From Gilliamella sp. Lep-s35 (lineage in GTDB: Bacteria > Pseudomonadota > Gammaproteobacteria > Enterobacterales > Orbaceae), in contig NZ_WTEX01000009.1 of the NCBI RefSeq assembly GCF_009795845.1, positions 1 to 64,000 of the forward strand: DNA of 64,000 bases, given 5' to 3'. Both the position numbers and the translations under genes were made by a program. The notes under the pieces are model-generated. The model saw nothing but the letters and a program-made list of their open reading frames with translations. It made no database searches and was not told where the DNA came from. Positions 26,257-35,085 of the stretch are shown here, one piece after another (position 1 is the stretch's first letter; each line of letters starts with the position of its first letter).

Positions 26257-27334
26257 ATGTTAAAAAAATATTATATTAATAACATGTCTAACAATTAGTG
26301 CTATTAGTAATATCTGCCATGCAAAACCACCTTGCTTAAATAAGGCAGAGATTAAAAATCATCCTTTTAACATCCACTCTAAACCTTATCATTTTACTAC
26401 TTATCGCTGTGATGATGAAAATGGTGAATTTTTAAAACCCATTATATTAGAAGTTAAAGCGGATGATATGGATTACCAATTTAAAAATTTAATTGGATTG
26501 TTTGGGGAACTTGATATTAAATTTGTCAATTGGATGAATAAACCCACTTTTTTTTACTCTGGCACAAGGACTCATAATACTGAAGCTTATATTCCAATAA
26601 CTATCCGAGATAGTCATTTAACTGTTGATTGTGTATATGTCAGAAGACGGTTAATAAACTTGATGAAAACACAATATTCATATTGTATAAATAGACAAAC
26701 ATTAAATAGAGTTGATGATTTATATAAATTTTTTATCTATTTTTCGCCTGAATCAATAAATTCTTATGCTTATTTTCCCCATACTGATGAAAGTCTAGCG
26801 TATAGAGATTTTGATGTGCTTGTTGCCAAAGTGGGGGATATTAATTTTTATCAACGTTACCAATCCATCGAAGATTATGATTTAGATAAATATACGGTAA
26901 TAATGGCCAATAAAGATAAGCAATACCATTTCAAAAATGTTGAAGTGTTTCAAAGAATGGTGAGCTCAAATAGTTGCCAGTTCCCATATATGATTGGTTT
27001 AGATATTCTTGATTCTAGTGGTCATTTTACTTTCTATGATACAAAAAAACTGTCAACATTGTTGGATAAATCAACAAAAAAAAGAGATATTCATTCTTAT
27101 ATTCAACTAGCAAAAGTCCAACTTTATGAACAACCTAATTTTCAGCATCCAACTGATAACTATTTAAAACGAAACGATTTTGTCAAAATTCTTGATATAG
27201 AAAGGGACGAAAATAAAATGGGAGAAATTGAAGATAAAAATAAGGAACTTTTGTGGTTTAAAGTCAGCTATCAAAGTAAAAAGAATGGTGAAATAATCAA
27301 CTGGGTACCATGGAATTCGTTTAGAGACTGGTAA
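26257..27334 (+). pseudogene. Unknown secreted SH3-like protein, frameshift in poly-A of signal peptide
   Basis: The open frame from ATG 26468 gives 288 residues, but the frame is open much further upstream and reads as the end of a signal peptide (LITCLTISAISNICHAK) plus about 60 more residues. An ATG at 26257 starts that signal peptide in another frame; removing one A from the A7 tract at 26262-26268 would join them into a protein of about 358 residues. The C-terminal 75 residues (VQLYEQPNFQHPT, WFKVSYQSKKNGEIINWV) look like a bacterial SH3 fold. This may be a phase-variable gene, a recent pseudogene or a sequencing error. The neighbourhood hints at a periplasmic immunity protein, which is inference. 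Confidence 0.6.
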
Positions 27335-27394
27335 AAACAATACAAATTATCACTAAAAAATGGCTAAAATGATCAGTAAGGATGTACAAAAAAA

Positions 27395-28177
27395 ATGAAA
27401 TATTTTTTAATTTCAATATTCTTTTTACCTAATTTTGTAGTTGCCGACTATTTTTACGGTATTCAAATTAAAACTAATGGAAAATATAAAGAAGAATATC
27501 ATTATGATTATGATACTAATAGAGTTGTATATATAAATAATATAACTAATACCCCTAAATTATTAGATGAAACGTTTTTTGAAGATAACAATGAAAATAA
27601 TGTTGAATCAGATAAGATTCCATTAGATAAAACAAAGTTGGAAAGTGAATTTAAATTTGGATGTATTTCTGATAAATCGGAAAAAAAATCTAAAAATGTA
27701 GAATTTTTACAACACAGAACCACTAAAGATTATTTTTTTAAAGTCCTTTTATCCATAAAAGGCTGTGCGCCTAAAATGGTTGGTATTAATGTTTACCGAA
27801 AAAGAGATGGTAGTTTACTGCAAACAACCGATGATATCATGGATGCGCCAATTATTGATCGTTATTACGCTTTCGCTAAGAAAGAAGGGAAGTTTATTTA
27901 TCTAAATTTAGAAGGTCGTGATATAACCTTTGATAAAAATAAAAAACAGGCTTCTAAGCGAAAATTTTGTTCTATTAAAGATAATGGCGCTGTTATTGTG
28001 ACAGAAACACACCAATATGATGTCAACAAAAATCACTTCACTTTAGTTAATTCGCTATGTCAGTATAAAAAATCTGATGATAAATCAAATGATGAATTTT
28101 CTCGTCAATGTACACAAAAAGAAGAAAATTATTGCAATAACGAAAATGAACTTGATAAGGATTATCTTAATTTTTAA
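27395..28177 (+). CDS. Unknown secreted protein, possible immunity protein
   Basis: A 260-residue protein I do not recognise. MKYFLISIFFLPNFVVADYF is a signal peptide with likely cleavage after VVA (residue 17), so it is periplasmic or exported. The mature part is hydrophilic, charged, very AT-rich in codon use and holds several cysteines (FGCISDK, KGCAPKM, KFCSIK, SLCQYKK, then a C-terminal cluster) that could form disulfides. It follows the SH3-like gene by 60 bases in the same direction and ends at a strong terminator. Pairs of small secreted proteins next to type VI genes are often immunity proteins, but this is inference only. Confidence 0.55.
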   Translation: MKYFLISIFFLPNFVVADYFYGIQIKTNGKYKEEYHYDYDTNRVVYINNITNTPKLLDETFFEDNNENNVESDKIPLDKTKLESEFKFGCISDKSEKKSKNVEFLQHRTTKDYFFKVLLSIKGCAPKMVGINVYRKRDGSLLQTTDDIMDAPIIDRYYAFAKKEGKFIYLNLEGRDITFDKNKKQASKRKFCSIKDNGAVIVTETHQYDVNKNHFTLVNSLCQYKKSDDKSNDEFSRQCTQKEENYCNNENELDKDYLNF

Positions 28178-28211
28178 TTATGGCTGTAAAATAGTCAATA
28201 TATTTATTGTC

Positions 28212-28258
28212 AATAAAACAAACGCTCTGTTTTTGATAAACAGAGCGTTTGTTTTATT
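28212..28258. terminator. Bidirectional terminator before frr
   Basis: A perfect 21-pair stem centred on ACGCTCTGTTT/AAACAGAGCGT, loop TTGAT, with A/T-rich flanks on both sides, lies between the convergent 27395 gene and frr. It can end both transcripts. Confidence 0.9.
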
Positions 28259-28279
28259 AGAAGGGAAAACAGTTAGGGA

Positions 28280-28837
28280 TTAGAACTCCATTAGTTCCTT
28301 TTCTTTATCAGCAAGTACGGTATCTAGTTTTTTAATCGCTGCATCGGTTGCTTTTTGGATGAGTTCTTGCGATTTGCGTTCTTCATCTTCTGAGATTTCT
28401 TTATCTTTTAGTAACGCTTTGATTTGGTCGTTGGCATCACGGCGAATATTACGGATTGATACTCGGCCTTGTTCTGCTTCGTTACGGACAATTTTAGTTA
28501 AGTCGCGACGGCGTTCTTCGGTTAATGGCGGAAGGGGTACACGAATAACCGTACCTGCTGACGCTGGGTTAAGCCCTAAATCTGATGTTAAGATTGCTTT
28601 TTCAATTAGTGGCGTAAGTGATTTGTCAAATACAGTAATCGCTAGCGTTCTTGCATCTTCAGCAACAATATTAGCTAGTTGGCGTAGTGGCGTTGGGCTG
28701 CCATAATATTCGACCATAATGCCATCTAATAAGCTTGGCGATGCGCGACCAGTTCTTATTTTTGAAATATGATTTTGAAACGCATCAATACTTTTTTCCA
28801 TGCGCGTTTGCGCTTCTTTTTGAATCTCGTTTAACAT
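28280..28837 (-). CDS. frr: Ribosome recycling factor
   Basis: With EF-G it splits the post-termination ribosome. The 185-residue length is exactly that of the family, and signatures are clear: [21 protein letters not shown] near 26-46, then [20 protein letters not shown] and the C-terminal helix ending EKELMEF. It is the last gene of rpsB-tsf-pyrH-frr, 29 bases after pyrH. In E. coli frr is followed by dxr; here dxr is elsewhere, next to deoR at 35.8 kb. Confidence 0.97.
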   Translation of the reverse strand: MLNEIQKEAQTRMEKSIDAFQNHISKIRTGRASPSLLDGIMVEYYGSPTPLRQLANIVAEDARTLAITVFDKSLTPLIEKAILTSDLGLNPASAGTVIRVPLPPLTEERRRDLTKIVRNEAEQGRVSIRNIRRDANDQIKALLKDKEISEDEERKSQELIQKATDAAIKKLDTVLADKEKELMEF

Positions 28838-28866
28838 AATAAAAGCCTTATTTTAAATAAAGATAA

Positions 28867-29601
28867 TTAGCAGGTTACGGTTGCTTTGTTATTAATTAAT
28901 GTTCCTTCTGGTTCACCTAAAATGACACGACGCAATGCGCCTGGTTTGTTCATATTGAAAACACAGATCGGTAAATTATGGTCACGCGCTAGCGTAAAGG
29001 CAGCTAAGTCCATAACTTTTAATTCGTCGTCTAGTACTTTGTCATAATTAAGTGTTTTGTAAAGTGTCGCATTAGGATCTTTTACAGGATCAGCAGAATA
29101 GACGCCATCAACTTTGGTAGCCTTTAAAACAACATCTGCTTCAATTTCAATGCCACGCAAACACGCTGCCGAATCGGTTGTAAAAAATGGGTTACCTGTA
29201 CCTGCAGAAAGGATCACCACTTTACCATGACGAAGTAAGCTAATTGCTTCGGTCCAACGGTAATCATCGCACACGCCGTTTAATGGAATGGCTGACATTA
29301 GGCGAGCGTTTACTTCAATTCGGTGCAGCGCATCTCGCATCGCAAGGCCGTTCATGACGGTTGCAAGCATTCCCATGTGATCACCAACAACACGGTTCAT
29401 CCCTGCTTTAGCAAGACCAGCACCACGAAATAGGTTACCCCCCCCAATCACAACTGCAACTTGAACGTTCATTTCAATTAATTCTTTGATTTCTTGCGCC
29501 ATGCGATCAAGAACCGTTGCATCAATACCAAAGCCTTCGTCGCCTTGTAGTGCTTCGCCACTGAGTTTTAGAAGAATACGTTTATAAAAAGGGGTTGCCA
29601 T
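28867..29601 (-). CDS. pyrH: UMP kinase
   Basis: Phosphorylates UMP to UDP in pyrimidine biosynthesis; a hexameric enzyme of the amino-acid-kinase fold. The 244 residues contain [16 protein letters not shown] (12-27), [11 protein letters not shown] near 50-60, and [20 protein letters not shown] near 135-154, all typical of bacterial PyrH. It follows tsf after a terminator hairpin and leads into frr, the standard order in gammaproteobacteria. Confidence 0.97.
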   Translation of the reverse strand: MATPFYKRILLKLSGEALQGDEGFGIDATVLDRMAQEIKELIEMNVQVAVVIGGGNLFRGAGLAKAGMNRVVGDHMGMLATVMNGLAMRDALHRIEVNARLMSAIPLNGVCDDYRWTEAISLLRHGKVVILSAGTGNPFFTTDSAACLRGIEIEADVVLKATKVDGVYSADPVKDPNATLYKTLNYDKVLDDELKVMDLAAFTLARDHNLPICVFNMNKPGALRRVILGEPEGTLINNKATVTC

Positions 29602-29685
29602 ATAAAATCTCGCTATTTCGTTATTTGATTATTTAGCCAGTAAATACTAGCAAATAATTATTTTAAAATATTTTGCAGATAAACA

Positions 29686-29710
29686 AAACCGCCTTAACGG
29701 CGGTTTTTTT
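29686..29710 (-). terminator. Terminator between tsf and pyrH
   Basis: The stem AAACCGCC/GGCGGTTT with a five-base loop has T-rich tails on both strands. It ends the rpsB-tsf transcript or allows partial readthrough into pyrH-frr, as is known for this locus in E. coli. Confidence 0.8.
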
Positions 29711-29716
29711 AAACAA

Positions 29717-30574
29717 TTAAGATTGTTTTGATATCGCTGCAACTTCTGCTGCAAAGTCAACTTCAACTTTTTCAATACCTTCACCCACTTCAAAACGGAT
29801 GAATGAAGCAACTGCTGCGCTCTTTTCTTTTAATAAGTCACCAACTGTTTTTGATGGTTCCATTACAAATGGTTGACCTGTTAAAGAAACTTCGCCAGTG
29901 AATTTACGCATACGACCTTCAACCATTTTTTCAGCGATTTCGCGTGGTTTACCAGATTGCATTGCAATATCGATTTGGATGTTACGTTCGTGTTCAACCA
30001 CATCAGCAGGAACATCACTTGGATCAACATATTCTGGTTTGCTTGCAGCAATGTGCATTGCGATGTGTTTAACTAGCTCATCGTCAGCACCATTTGCTGC
30101 AACTAATACACCAATACGAGCACCGTGTTGGTAACTACCAACTACGTCACCAGCAATTTCAGTAACACGACGAATACCAATGTTTTCACCTATTTTAGCA
30201 ACTAATGCTGTGCGCTCTTCTTCAAATTTTGCTTGTAGTGCTGCAACATCAGTAATACGGTCTACTAATGCTGCCTCTGCAACTTTGTCACTAAATGCTA
30301 AGAAACCAGCATCTTTTGCAACGAAGTCTGTTTCACAGTTAACTTCTAAAATAACACCGAATTTTTTATCCGCAGAGATTTTAGAAATAATCACACCTTC
30401 AGCAGCAACACGACCTGCTTTTTTAGCTGCTTTTGCTTGACCTGATTTACGCATGTTGTCAATTGCAAGTTCAATATCGCCATTAGCTTCAACTAATGCT
30501 TTTTTACATTCCATCATACCTGCGCCAGTTCTTTCACGCAGTTCTTTTACCATAGAAGCGGTAACTTCAGCCAT
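29717..30574 (-). CDS. tsf: Elongation factor Ts
   Basis: The guanine-nucleotide exchange factor for EF-Tu. The 285-residue protein opens with the conserved [21 protein letters not shown] and carries [12 protein letters not shown] near 78-89, the segment contacting EF-Tu. It lies about 90 bases downstream of rpsB in the same transcript. Nothing unusual. Confidence 0.97.
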   Translation of the reverse strand: MAEVTASMVKELRERTGAGMMECKKALVEANGDIELAIDNMRKSGQAKAAKKAGRVAAEGVIISKISADKKFGVILEVNCETDFVAKDAGFLAFSDKVAEAALVDRITDVAALQAKFEEERTALVAKIGENIGIRRVTEIAGDVVGSYQHGARIGVLVAANGADDELVKHIAMHIAASKPEYVDPSDVPADVVEHERNIQIDIAMQSGKPREIAEKMVEGRMRKFTGEVSLTGQPFVMEPSKTVGDLLKEKSAAVASFIRFEVGEGIEKVEVDFAAEVAAISKQS

Positions 30575-30667
30575 TTTTTAATCCTCTATTTAACCATTGT
30601 GATGATTTTCATTAGATTGGGTCGATTTGGTTATTTTACAGATCGACCCTGAAAATATTTGAGTTTA

Positions 30668-31405
30668 TTATTCAGCTGCTGGAGCTTCTTCAACAAAACT
30701 TTCTTCAGATACTGGAGATTGGTTTTGCTCACGACCCGCACGAACTGCATCAGCAACTGCATTTGCATATAATTGAATTGCGCGAATTGCGTCATCATTA
30801 CCAGGAACGATGTAATCAATACCATCTGGATCTGAGTTAGTATCAACAATAGCAACGACTGGAATACCTAAATTGTTAGCTTCTTTTATAGCGATATGCT
30901 CATGGTCTGCACCAATAACAAAAATCACATCGGGTAAGCCACCCATATTCTTAATTCCACCCAAGCTATTTTCTAATTTAGCCATTTCACGAGCACGCAT
31001 TAGTGCTTCTTTTTTGGTTAATTTATCAAATGTACCATCACTAGCTTGTGTTTCTAAATCTTTTAGACGTTTGATTGATTGACGTACTGTTTTCCAGTTA
31101 GTCAACATACCACCTAACCAACGGTGATTAACGTAGTATTGCCCACAACTTTCAGCGGCTTGTTTGATCACTTCGCTAGCTGCACGCTTTGTACCAACAA
31201 ATAAAATTTTACCTTTACGAGCGGCAATCTTGTTTAATTCAGCTAATGCTTCATTAAACATAGGAACTGTTTTTTCAAGATTGATAATATGAACTTTGTT
31301 ACGTGAACCAAAAATAAATGGTTTCATTTTTGGGTTCCAATAACGAGTTTGGTGTCCAAAGTGTACACCCGCTTGTAACATATCGCGCATTGATACTGTA
31401 GTCAT
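30668..31405 (-). CDS. rpsB: Ribosomal protein S2
   Basis: A small-subunit ribosomal protein of 245 residues. It begins [20 protein letters not shown] and contains HIINLEKT, the long helical hairpin, [18 protein letters not shown] and [18 protein letters not shown], all family signatures. The C-terminus is acidic. It heads the rpsB-tsf operon behind a structured leader at 31406-31500. Confidence 0.97.
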   Translation of the reverse strand: MTTVSMRDMLQAGVHFGHQTRYWNPKMKPFIFGSRNKVHIINLEKTVPMFNEALAELNKIAARKGKILFVGTKRAASEVIKQAAESCGQYYVNHRWLGGMLTNWKTVRQSIKRLKDLETQASDGTFDKLTKKEALMRAREMAKLENSLGGIKNMGGLPDVIFVIGADHEHIAIKEANNLGIPVVAIVDTNSDPDGIDYIVPGNDDAIRAIQLYANAVADAVRAGREQNQSPVSEESFVEEAPAAE

Positions 31406-31500
31406 AATTTCCTCATTTTGCGTTGGGGTTATGCCTCCACATATCCGCTTTATCCGACCTAATTACCTTAAGCAAAAGGCACCCCGGAAAAGTGTAATAA
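31406..31500 (-). promoter_or_regulatory. Structured rpsB leader, likely S2 autoregulation site
   Basis: On the minus strand GGGGTGCC (31485-31478) can pair with GGCATAACCCC (31435-31425) across a loop of about 40 bases holding GGATAAAGCGGATATGTGGA. The pairing closes just before the rpsB ribosome site. E. coli rpsB has a very similar leader through which S2 represses its own operon; the match here is seen directly and the function is from that knowledge. Confidence 0.6.
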
Positions 31501-32182
31501 TATGTGTGTGTTATAACGTTAATTAATCATTAAAAGTAATGCTGTTATTCACGATTATTTTTTTGTAAAAAAATAATACGAAATGTAGCGCGCGTTTTAT
31601 ACCATAAATTGTATAAGATTACCATCTTTTTATATTTCCTATTGGCGATTTGTTTGGTCTTTTTAGTCTATCGCTAGCGAGTTAATAGGCAAATAAGGTT
31701 GTAATGAGTTTAGGAATCCCTTTTGTGTTGTTTACAGTCATTTGAAAGAAATAGGTAGCGTAATTTTCTACGTAAGCTAGTACTCACCATGAGGTATTGA
31801 CACAACTGTTTACTCTTGCGGTTAAAAAATTTAGGAATCTAGACGATTTAGAGCTTAATAAAACCGAAAAAGAGTAATACACATTTTTTATTGAGATGTG
31901 GCATAATCAATCACTATTTAGCGATTGAAAAGAGAGAAAAAAAGTTTAAGCAATTTATTCAGTTTTATAATACGGTTAAACCGCATAAAGAGTTTTTGAA
32001 AAAATACCTTATAAGTTTTTAACGGATTATTTTAACAATTGGTTAAAAGTGGCAAGCGCCTACAGTCAATACCAAAAGCTTAGCAAACCTGCTTTGCATA
32101 TTTTTACTACCGAATACAGCCAATAACTGGTTAATATTTTACTTTCAATAACCTTAGTTAAATGATAAAGGTGCAATGAATT
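31501..32182. other. Intergenic region with two dispersed repeats
   Basis: No gene is visible. It contains repeat copy G (31708-31740, minus-oriented core GTTTACAG with GGAATCCC) and repeat copy E: ATTGAGATGTGGCATAATCA at 31890-31909 and the palindromic part at 31998-32065 (AAAAAATACCTTATAAG, CGGATTATTTTAAC). Upstream of copy E, AAACCGAAAAAGAGTAATAC resembles a stretch near 33.87 kb, so the repeat unit extends leftward. The rpsB promoter must lie near 31510-31620. A cobB RBS, AAGGTG, precedes 32183. Confidence 0.5.
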
Positions 32183-32866
32183 ATGACAATGCCTAAAATA
32201 GTTATTCTAACCGGCGCGGGTATTTCGGCCGAATCGGGCTTATCAACCTTTCGAGCCCAAAATGGATTATGGGAAGGTTATGATGTTAATGACGTAGCAA
32301 CTTACGAAGGTTATATACGCAACCCAACAGCGGTACATGATTTTTATAATATGTTGCGTCGCAAATTACAACATCCAAGCGTAAAGCCTAATGCGGCTCA
32401 TTTTGCTTTAGCTGAGTTAGAACAAAAATTAGGCACTGATAATGTCTTAATTGTGACACAAAATGTGGATAACTTGCACGAACAAGCTGGATCTAAAAAT
32501 ATTATTCACATGCATGGTGAATTATTAAAAGTCCGTAATGAAAAAACAGGACAGATAATTGATTGTTTTGACGATGTGAATTATCAACAAAACAAACTCA
32601 TTCGCCCACATATAGTCTGGTTTGGTGAAATCCCCCTACAAATGGAACAAATTTATGATGCCCTTTCACAAGCGGATTATTTTATATCCATTGGCACATC
32701 AGGCAATGTCTATCCTGCTGCTGGGTTTGTACAAATTGCTAACCAAACAAATGCAAAAACGATTGAACTGAACTTAGAGCCAAGCTTAGGTGAAAGTCTG
32801 TTTCAAATCAAAATTTACGGACCCGCAAGTAAAGTGGTACCTGAATTTATAAAAACAGTCATCTAA
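32183..32866 (+). CDS. cobB: NAD-dependent protein deacylase (sirtuin), zinc module lost
   Basis: Removes acetyl or succinyl groups from lysines using NAD. The 227-residue protein has [14 protein letters not shown] (11-24), [12 protein letters not shown] and HMHGEL (general-base histidine), then RPHIVWFGE and [13 protein letters not shown], all in the CobB order. The zinc-ribbon cysteines of E. coli CobB (VRC...CHCC) are absent: the segment reads [20 protein letters not shown], with only one cysteine. The enzyme core is otherwise intact, so activity without structural zinc is possible. It converges with mtgA, stops being three bases apart. Confidence 0.93.
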   Translation: MTMPKIVILTGAGISAESGLSTFRAQNGLWEGYDVNDVATYEGYIRNPTAVHDFYNMLRRKLQHPSVKPNAAHFALAELEQKLGTDNVLIVTQNVDNLHEQAGSKNIIHMHGELLKVRNEKTGQIIDCFDDVNYQQNKLIRPHIVWFGEIPLQMEQIYDALSQADYFISIGTSGNVYPAAGFVQIANQTNAKTIELNLEPSLGESLFQIKIYGPASKVVPEFIKTVI

Positions 32867-32869
32867 CTA

Positions 32870-33562
32870 TTAGTTAAGTTTATCTAAATAATACTTACCG
32901 CCCAAATTATTCATTTGGGTACGAATCCATTCTGCTTTTTTTTGAATATGACTATTGGGATTAACAGGGCTCCATTTTCTTGGATTAGGCAAAATCGCCG
33001 CTAGCAAACTTGCTTGAGTTGGCGTTAATTGGTTAGCACTAACCTTAAAATAGTGACGAGAAGCCGCCTCAATACCAAAAACGCCCTCATCCCATTCAAC
33101 GCTATTTAAGTAAATTTCCAGAATGCGCTGTTTAGACCAAGTAAGCTCGATCCAAAGCGTAAACCAAGACTCAAATCCTTTCCGAACCCAGCTACGCGAT
33201 GGCCACAAAAAAATATTTTTGGCGACTTGCTGAGTAATTGTACTGGCACCACGAATTTTTTTATTATTTTGGTTGTGTTTTAAAGCCCGATTCATCGCCT
33301 TAAAATCAAATCCCCAATGATTCGAAAAGTTTTGATCTTCGGCAGCAATAACGGCTATTTTAATGTTATCAGAAATCTGATCCCAATCTTTCCATGTGCG
33401 TTGTTGAGTCATGTTCCAATGAGCGATTTTTCTTTCTATCATCAGCATTGAACCCAAAGGATTAACCCAACGCATTAACACAACAAGCAAAACGGACAAT
33501 AGCATAAACCCCATTATCACTTTTTTAGTTGTATTCAAGATTTTTTTGAATAAAGACTTCAT
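32870..33562 (-). CDS. mtgA: Monofunctional peptidoglycan glycosyltransferase
   Basis: Polymerises lipid II into glycan strands. The 230-residue GT51 protein has an N-terminal membrane anchor (VIMGFMLLSVLLVVLMRW near 15-32), the catalytic glutamate in IAAEDQNF (E75), the second motif GASTITQQVAKNIFLW (105-120) and RILEIYLNSVEWDEGVFGIE. No transpeptidase domain follows, which separates MtgA from bifunctional PBPs. The stop codon lies three bases from that of cobB. Confidence 0.95.
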   Translation of the reverse strand: MKSLFKKILNTTKKVIMGFMLLSVLLVVLMRWVNPLGSMLMIERKIAHWNMTQQRTWKDWDQISDNIKIAVIAAEDQNFSNHWGFDFKAMNRALKHNQNNKKIRGASTITQQVAKNIFLWPSRSWVRKGFESWFTLWIELTWSKQRILEIYLNSVEWDEGVFGIEAASRHYFKVSANQLTPTQASLLAAILPNPRKWSPVNPNSHIQKKAEWIRTQMNNLGGKYYLDKLN

Positions 33563-33681
33563 GCTGATTTAGATAAAATAACGTAAAAAAATTAGCAAAT
33601 AAGATACGATATATTAACGTTTTAATAAATAATTTTTATAAACGCGGCGATTGTTTGTAACTATCCTACTTTACGCAATTT

Positions 33682-33780
33682 TTAGCTATCTTTTCTTGCA
33701 ATATCAAATTCAACATCGAGCTGTGCATGTTGTAAAGTCGCCACCTTAAAGCCTTTCTCAACAAGTAGCGGAATAACAGC
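33682..33780 (-). pseudogene. Possible mobB fragment
   Basis: On the minus strand the frame ending at TAA 33682-33684 reads AVIPLLVEKGFKVATLQHAQ and then LDVEFDIARKDS. This fits the segment after the P-loop of MobB, the GTP-binding protein of molybdenum-cofactor synthesis (E. coli: IPALCARGIRPGLIKHTHHD...GKDS). The P-loop and the rest are missing. Assignment rests on about 32 residues. Confidence 0.4.
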
Positions 33781-33801
33781 AGCCCCACATCAAGTGGGGC
33801 T
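33781..33801. terminator. Strong GC hairpin beside the mobB fragment
   Basis: AGCCCCAC/GTGGGGCT with loop ATCAA. A moderate T-rich tract follows on the plus strand only. What it would terminate is unclear because no intact plus-strand gene precedes it. Confidence 0.4.
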
Positions 33802-34129
33802 GTTTATTGGTTTATTTTGCTAGTTATTTTTGTAAAAAATATTCAGGAGTGTATACCGTTTGGGCATTTAAAAACCGAAAAGTGTGATAGGCACTTTAAT
33901 TGAAATAGCGTGTCATTAATCAATATTTAACTGTTTAACCATTTAAATTATATAAACAATTTCAAAAAACACGGGTGCATTTATGGCGGATTATTTTAAT
34001 CATAACAAAGGACAATTCGCTGTTTTTTTACAGCTTAAAAAGTGCGCTGTTTATTGGTTTATTTTACTGGTTATTTTTGTAAAAAATATTCAGGAGTGTA
34101 TACCGTTTGGGGATTTAAAAAACCAAAAG
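33799..34129. repeat. Direct repeat pair with repeat copy F between
   Basis: 33799-33882 and 34045-34129 are near-identical stretches of about 84 bases (both begin GCTGTTTATTGGTTTATTTT and include ATTCAGGAGTGTATACCGTT), offset by 246 bases. Between them sits dispersed palindrome copy F (33961-34034, CGGATTATTTTAATCATAAC). The left unit continues into CACTTTAATTGAAATAG, resembling the start of copies D and E. A tandem duplication of a repeat-bearing segment, or two insertions of one element, would explain it. Confidence 0.6.
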
Positions 34130-34194
34130 CATATAATAGTCTTCACTTAATCTGACATTTGAGCTATTTTATAACACAAAAAGGAGAGTCAGAA

Positions 34195-34212
34195 ATGAAT
34201 CAAACCGTTTAA
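34195..34212 (+). other. Five-codon ORF with strong RBS, probable gene remnant
   Basis: AAGGAGAG precedes ATG at 34195, but the frame reads only MNQTV before TAA. In an adjacent frame the following bases read NRLILFLFVLFSTIPHNV, a signal-peptide-like stretch ending within the deo operator region. A one-base shift right after the start would explain both. It may be the dead 5' end of a secreted-protein gene, or a chance. Confidence 0.3.
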
Positions 34213-34252
34213 TACTATTTTTATTTGTACTATTTTCTACAATCCCCCATAA

Positions 34253-34299
34253 TGTTACTATAATAACATTATCACCCTATATCTGTTATTAAAATAACA
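34253..34299 (+). promoter_or_regulatory. Two DeoR-type operators and promoter of deoC
   Basis: TGTTACTATAATAACA (34253-34268) and TGTTATTAAAATAACA (34284-34299) each have the 16-base TGTTA-N6-TAACA form of the E. coli DeoR site (TGTTAGAATTCTAACA). Their centres are 31 bases apart, about three helical turns. A perfect -10 TATAAT (34259-34264) lies inside the first, so repressor would block polymerase. The deoR gene is two genes downstream, giving autoregulation. Confidence 0.85.
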
Positions 34300-34358
34300 T
34301 TTACAACTAATAAATTCATTATATTAGACATCAAAACTAAAAACTTAAGGACATTACT

Positions 34359-35024
34359 ATGAATTATGCAAAGTATATCGATCATACTTTACTGGCAATG
34401 AACGCAACAAAAGACCAAATCACTAAACTTTGTGAAGAAGCTAAACAATACCATTTTTATTCAGTTTGTGTAAATTCAGGCTATGTTCCTTTAGTGGCTA
34501 GTTTACTGAAAGGTAGCGATGTAAAAGTGTGTTCAGTAGTTGGCTTTCCGTTAGGTGCAATGCTAACTAGTGCTAAAGCCTTTGAAACCGAAATGGCGGT
34601 TAAAGCAGGCGCGCAAGAAATCGATATGGTTATTAATGTGGGTTGGTTAAAAAGTAACGATTGGGATGCGGTTAAACAAGATATTGAAGCGGTATTTAAT
34701 GCTTGTGGCGCTGTGCCATTAAAAGTGATTTTAGAAACTTGTTTATTAACTAAAGACGAACTTGTTAAAGTCTGTGAAATCTGTAAGCAAATCGGCGTTG
34801 CTTTTGTTAAAACCTCAACAGGGTTTAGTGTATCTGGCGCAACGGTTGAGGATGTTAAGTTGATGCGTGATACCGTTGGTAATGCGATGGGCGTTAAGGC
34901 ATCGGGCGGTATTCGTGATCGTCAAACGGCTGAAAAAATGGTTCAAGCGGGGGCTTCGCGTTTAGGGGCTAGTGCTGGTATTGCGATTGTTTCAGGCGAT
35001 GCAACTTCGACCAGTGATTATTAA
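34359..35024 (+). CDS. deoC: Deoxyribose-phosphate aldolase
   Basis: Cleaves 2-deoxyribose 5-phosphate to glyceraldehyde 3-phosphate and acetaldehyde in deoxynucleoside catabolism. The 221-residue TIM barrel opens [10 protein letters not shown] and has the Schiff-base lysine in FVKTSTGF (K151) and the proton-relay lysine in GVKASGGIR (K180). It is the short form typical of Firmicutes-type DeoC, not the 259-residue E. coli enzyme. It is the first gene after two DeoR operators and is followed by deoR itself. The other deo genes (deoA, deoB, deoD) are not in the window. Confidence 0.96.
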   Translation: MNYAKYIDHTLLAMNATKDQITKLCEEAKQYHFYSVCVNSGYVPLVASLLKGSDVKVCSVVGFPLGAMLTSAKAFETEMAVKAGAQEIDMVINVGWLKSNDWDAVKQDIEAVFNACGAVPLKVILETCLLTKDELVKVCEICKQIGVAFVKTSTGFSVSGATVEDVKLMRDTVGNAMGVKASGGIRDRQTAEKMVQAGASRLGASAGIAIVSGDATSTSDY

Positions 35025-35041
35025 TCAATGATATCAATTCA

Positions 35042-35060
35042 TAAGCTACTTATGTAGCTT
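35042..35060 (+). other. Small hairpin between deoC and deoR
   Basis: AAGCTAC/GTAGCTT with loop TTAT, 20 bases after the deoC stop, without a long U-run. It may lower readthrough or protect the deoC mRNA end. The role is inferred. Confidence 0.35.
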
Positions 35061-35085
35061 GTTATTATTGATTTATGGGATCAGC

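Noticed and set aside
29898-30440. Plus-strand ORFs opposite tsf
   Set aside because: They mirror the codon bias of tsf on the other strand and have no homologue or start signal.
33799-34129. A CRISPR array
   Set aside because: Only two units of about 84 bases exist, with no regular spacers and no cas genes in the window.
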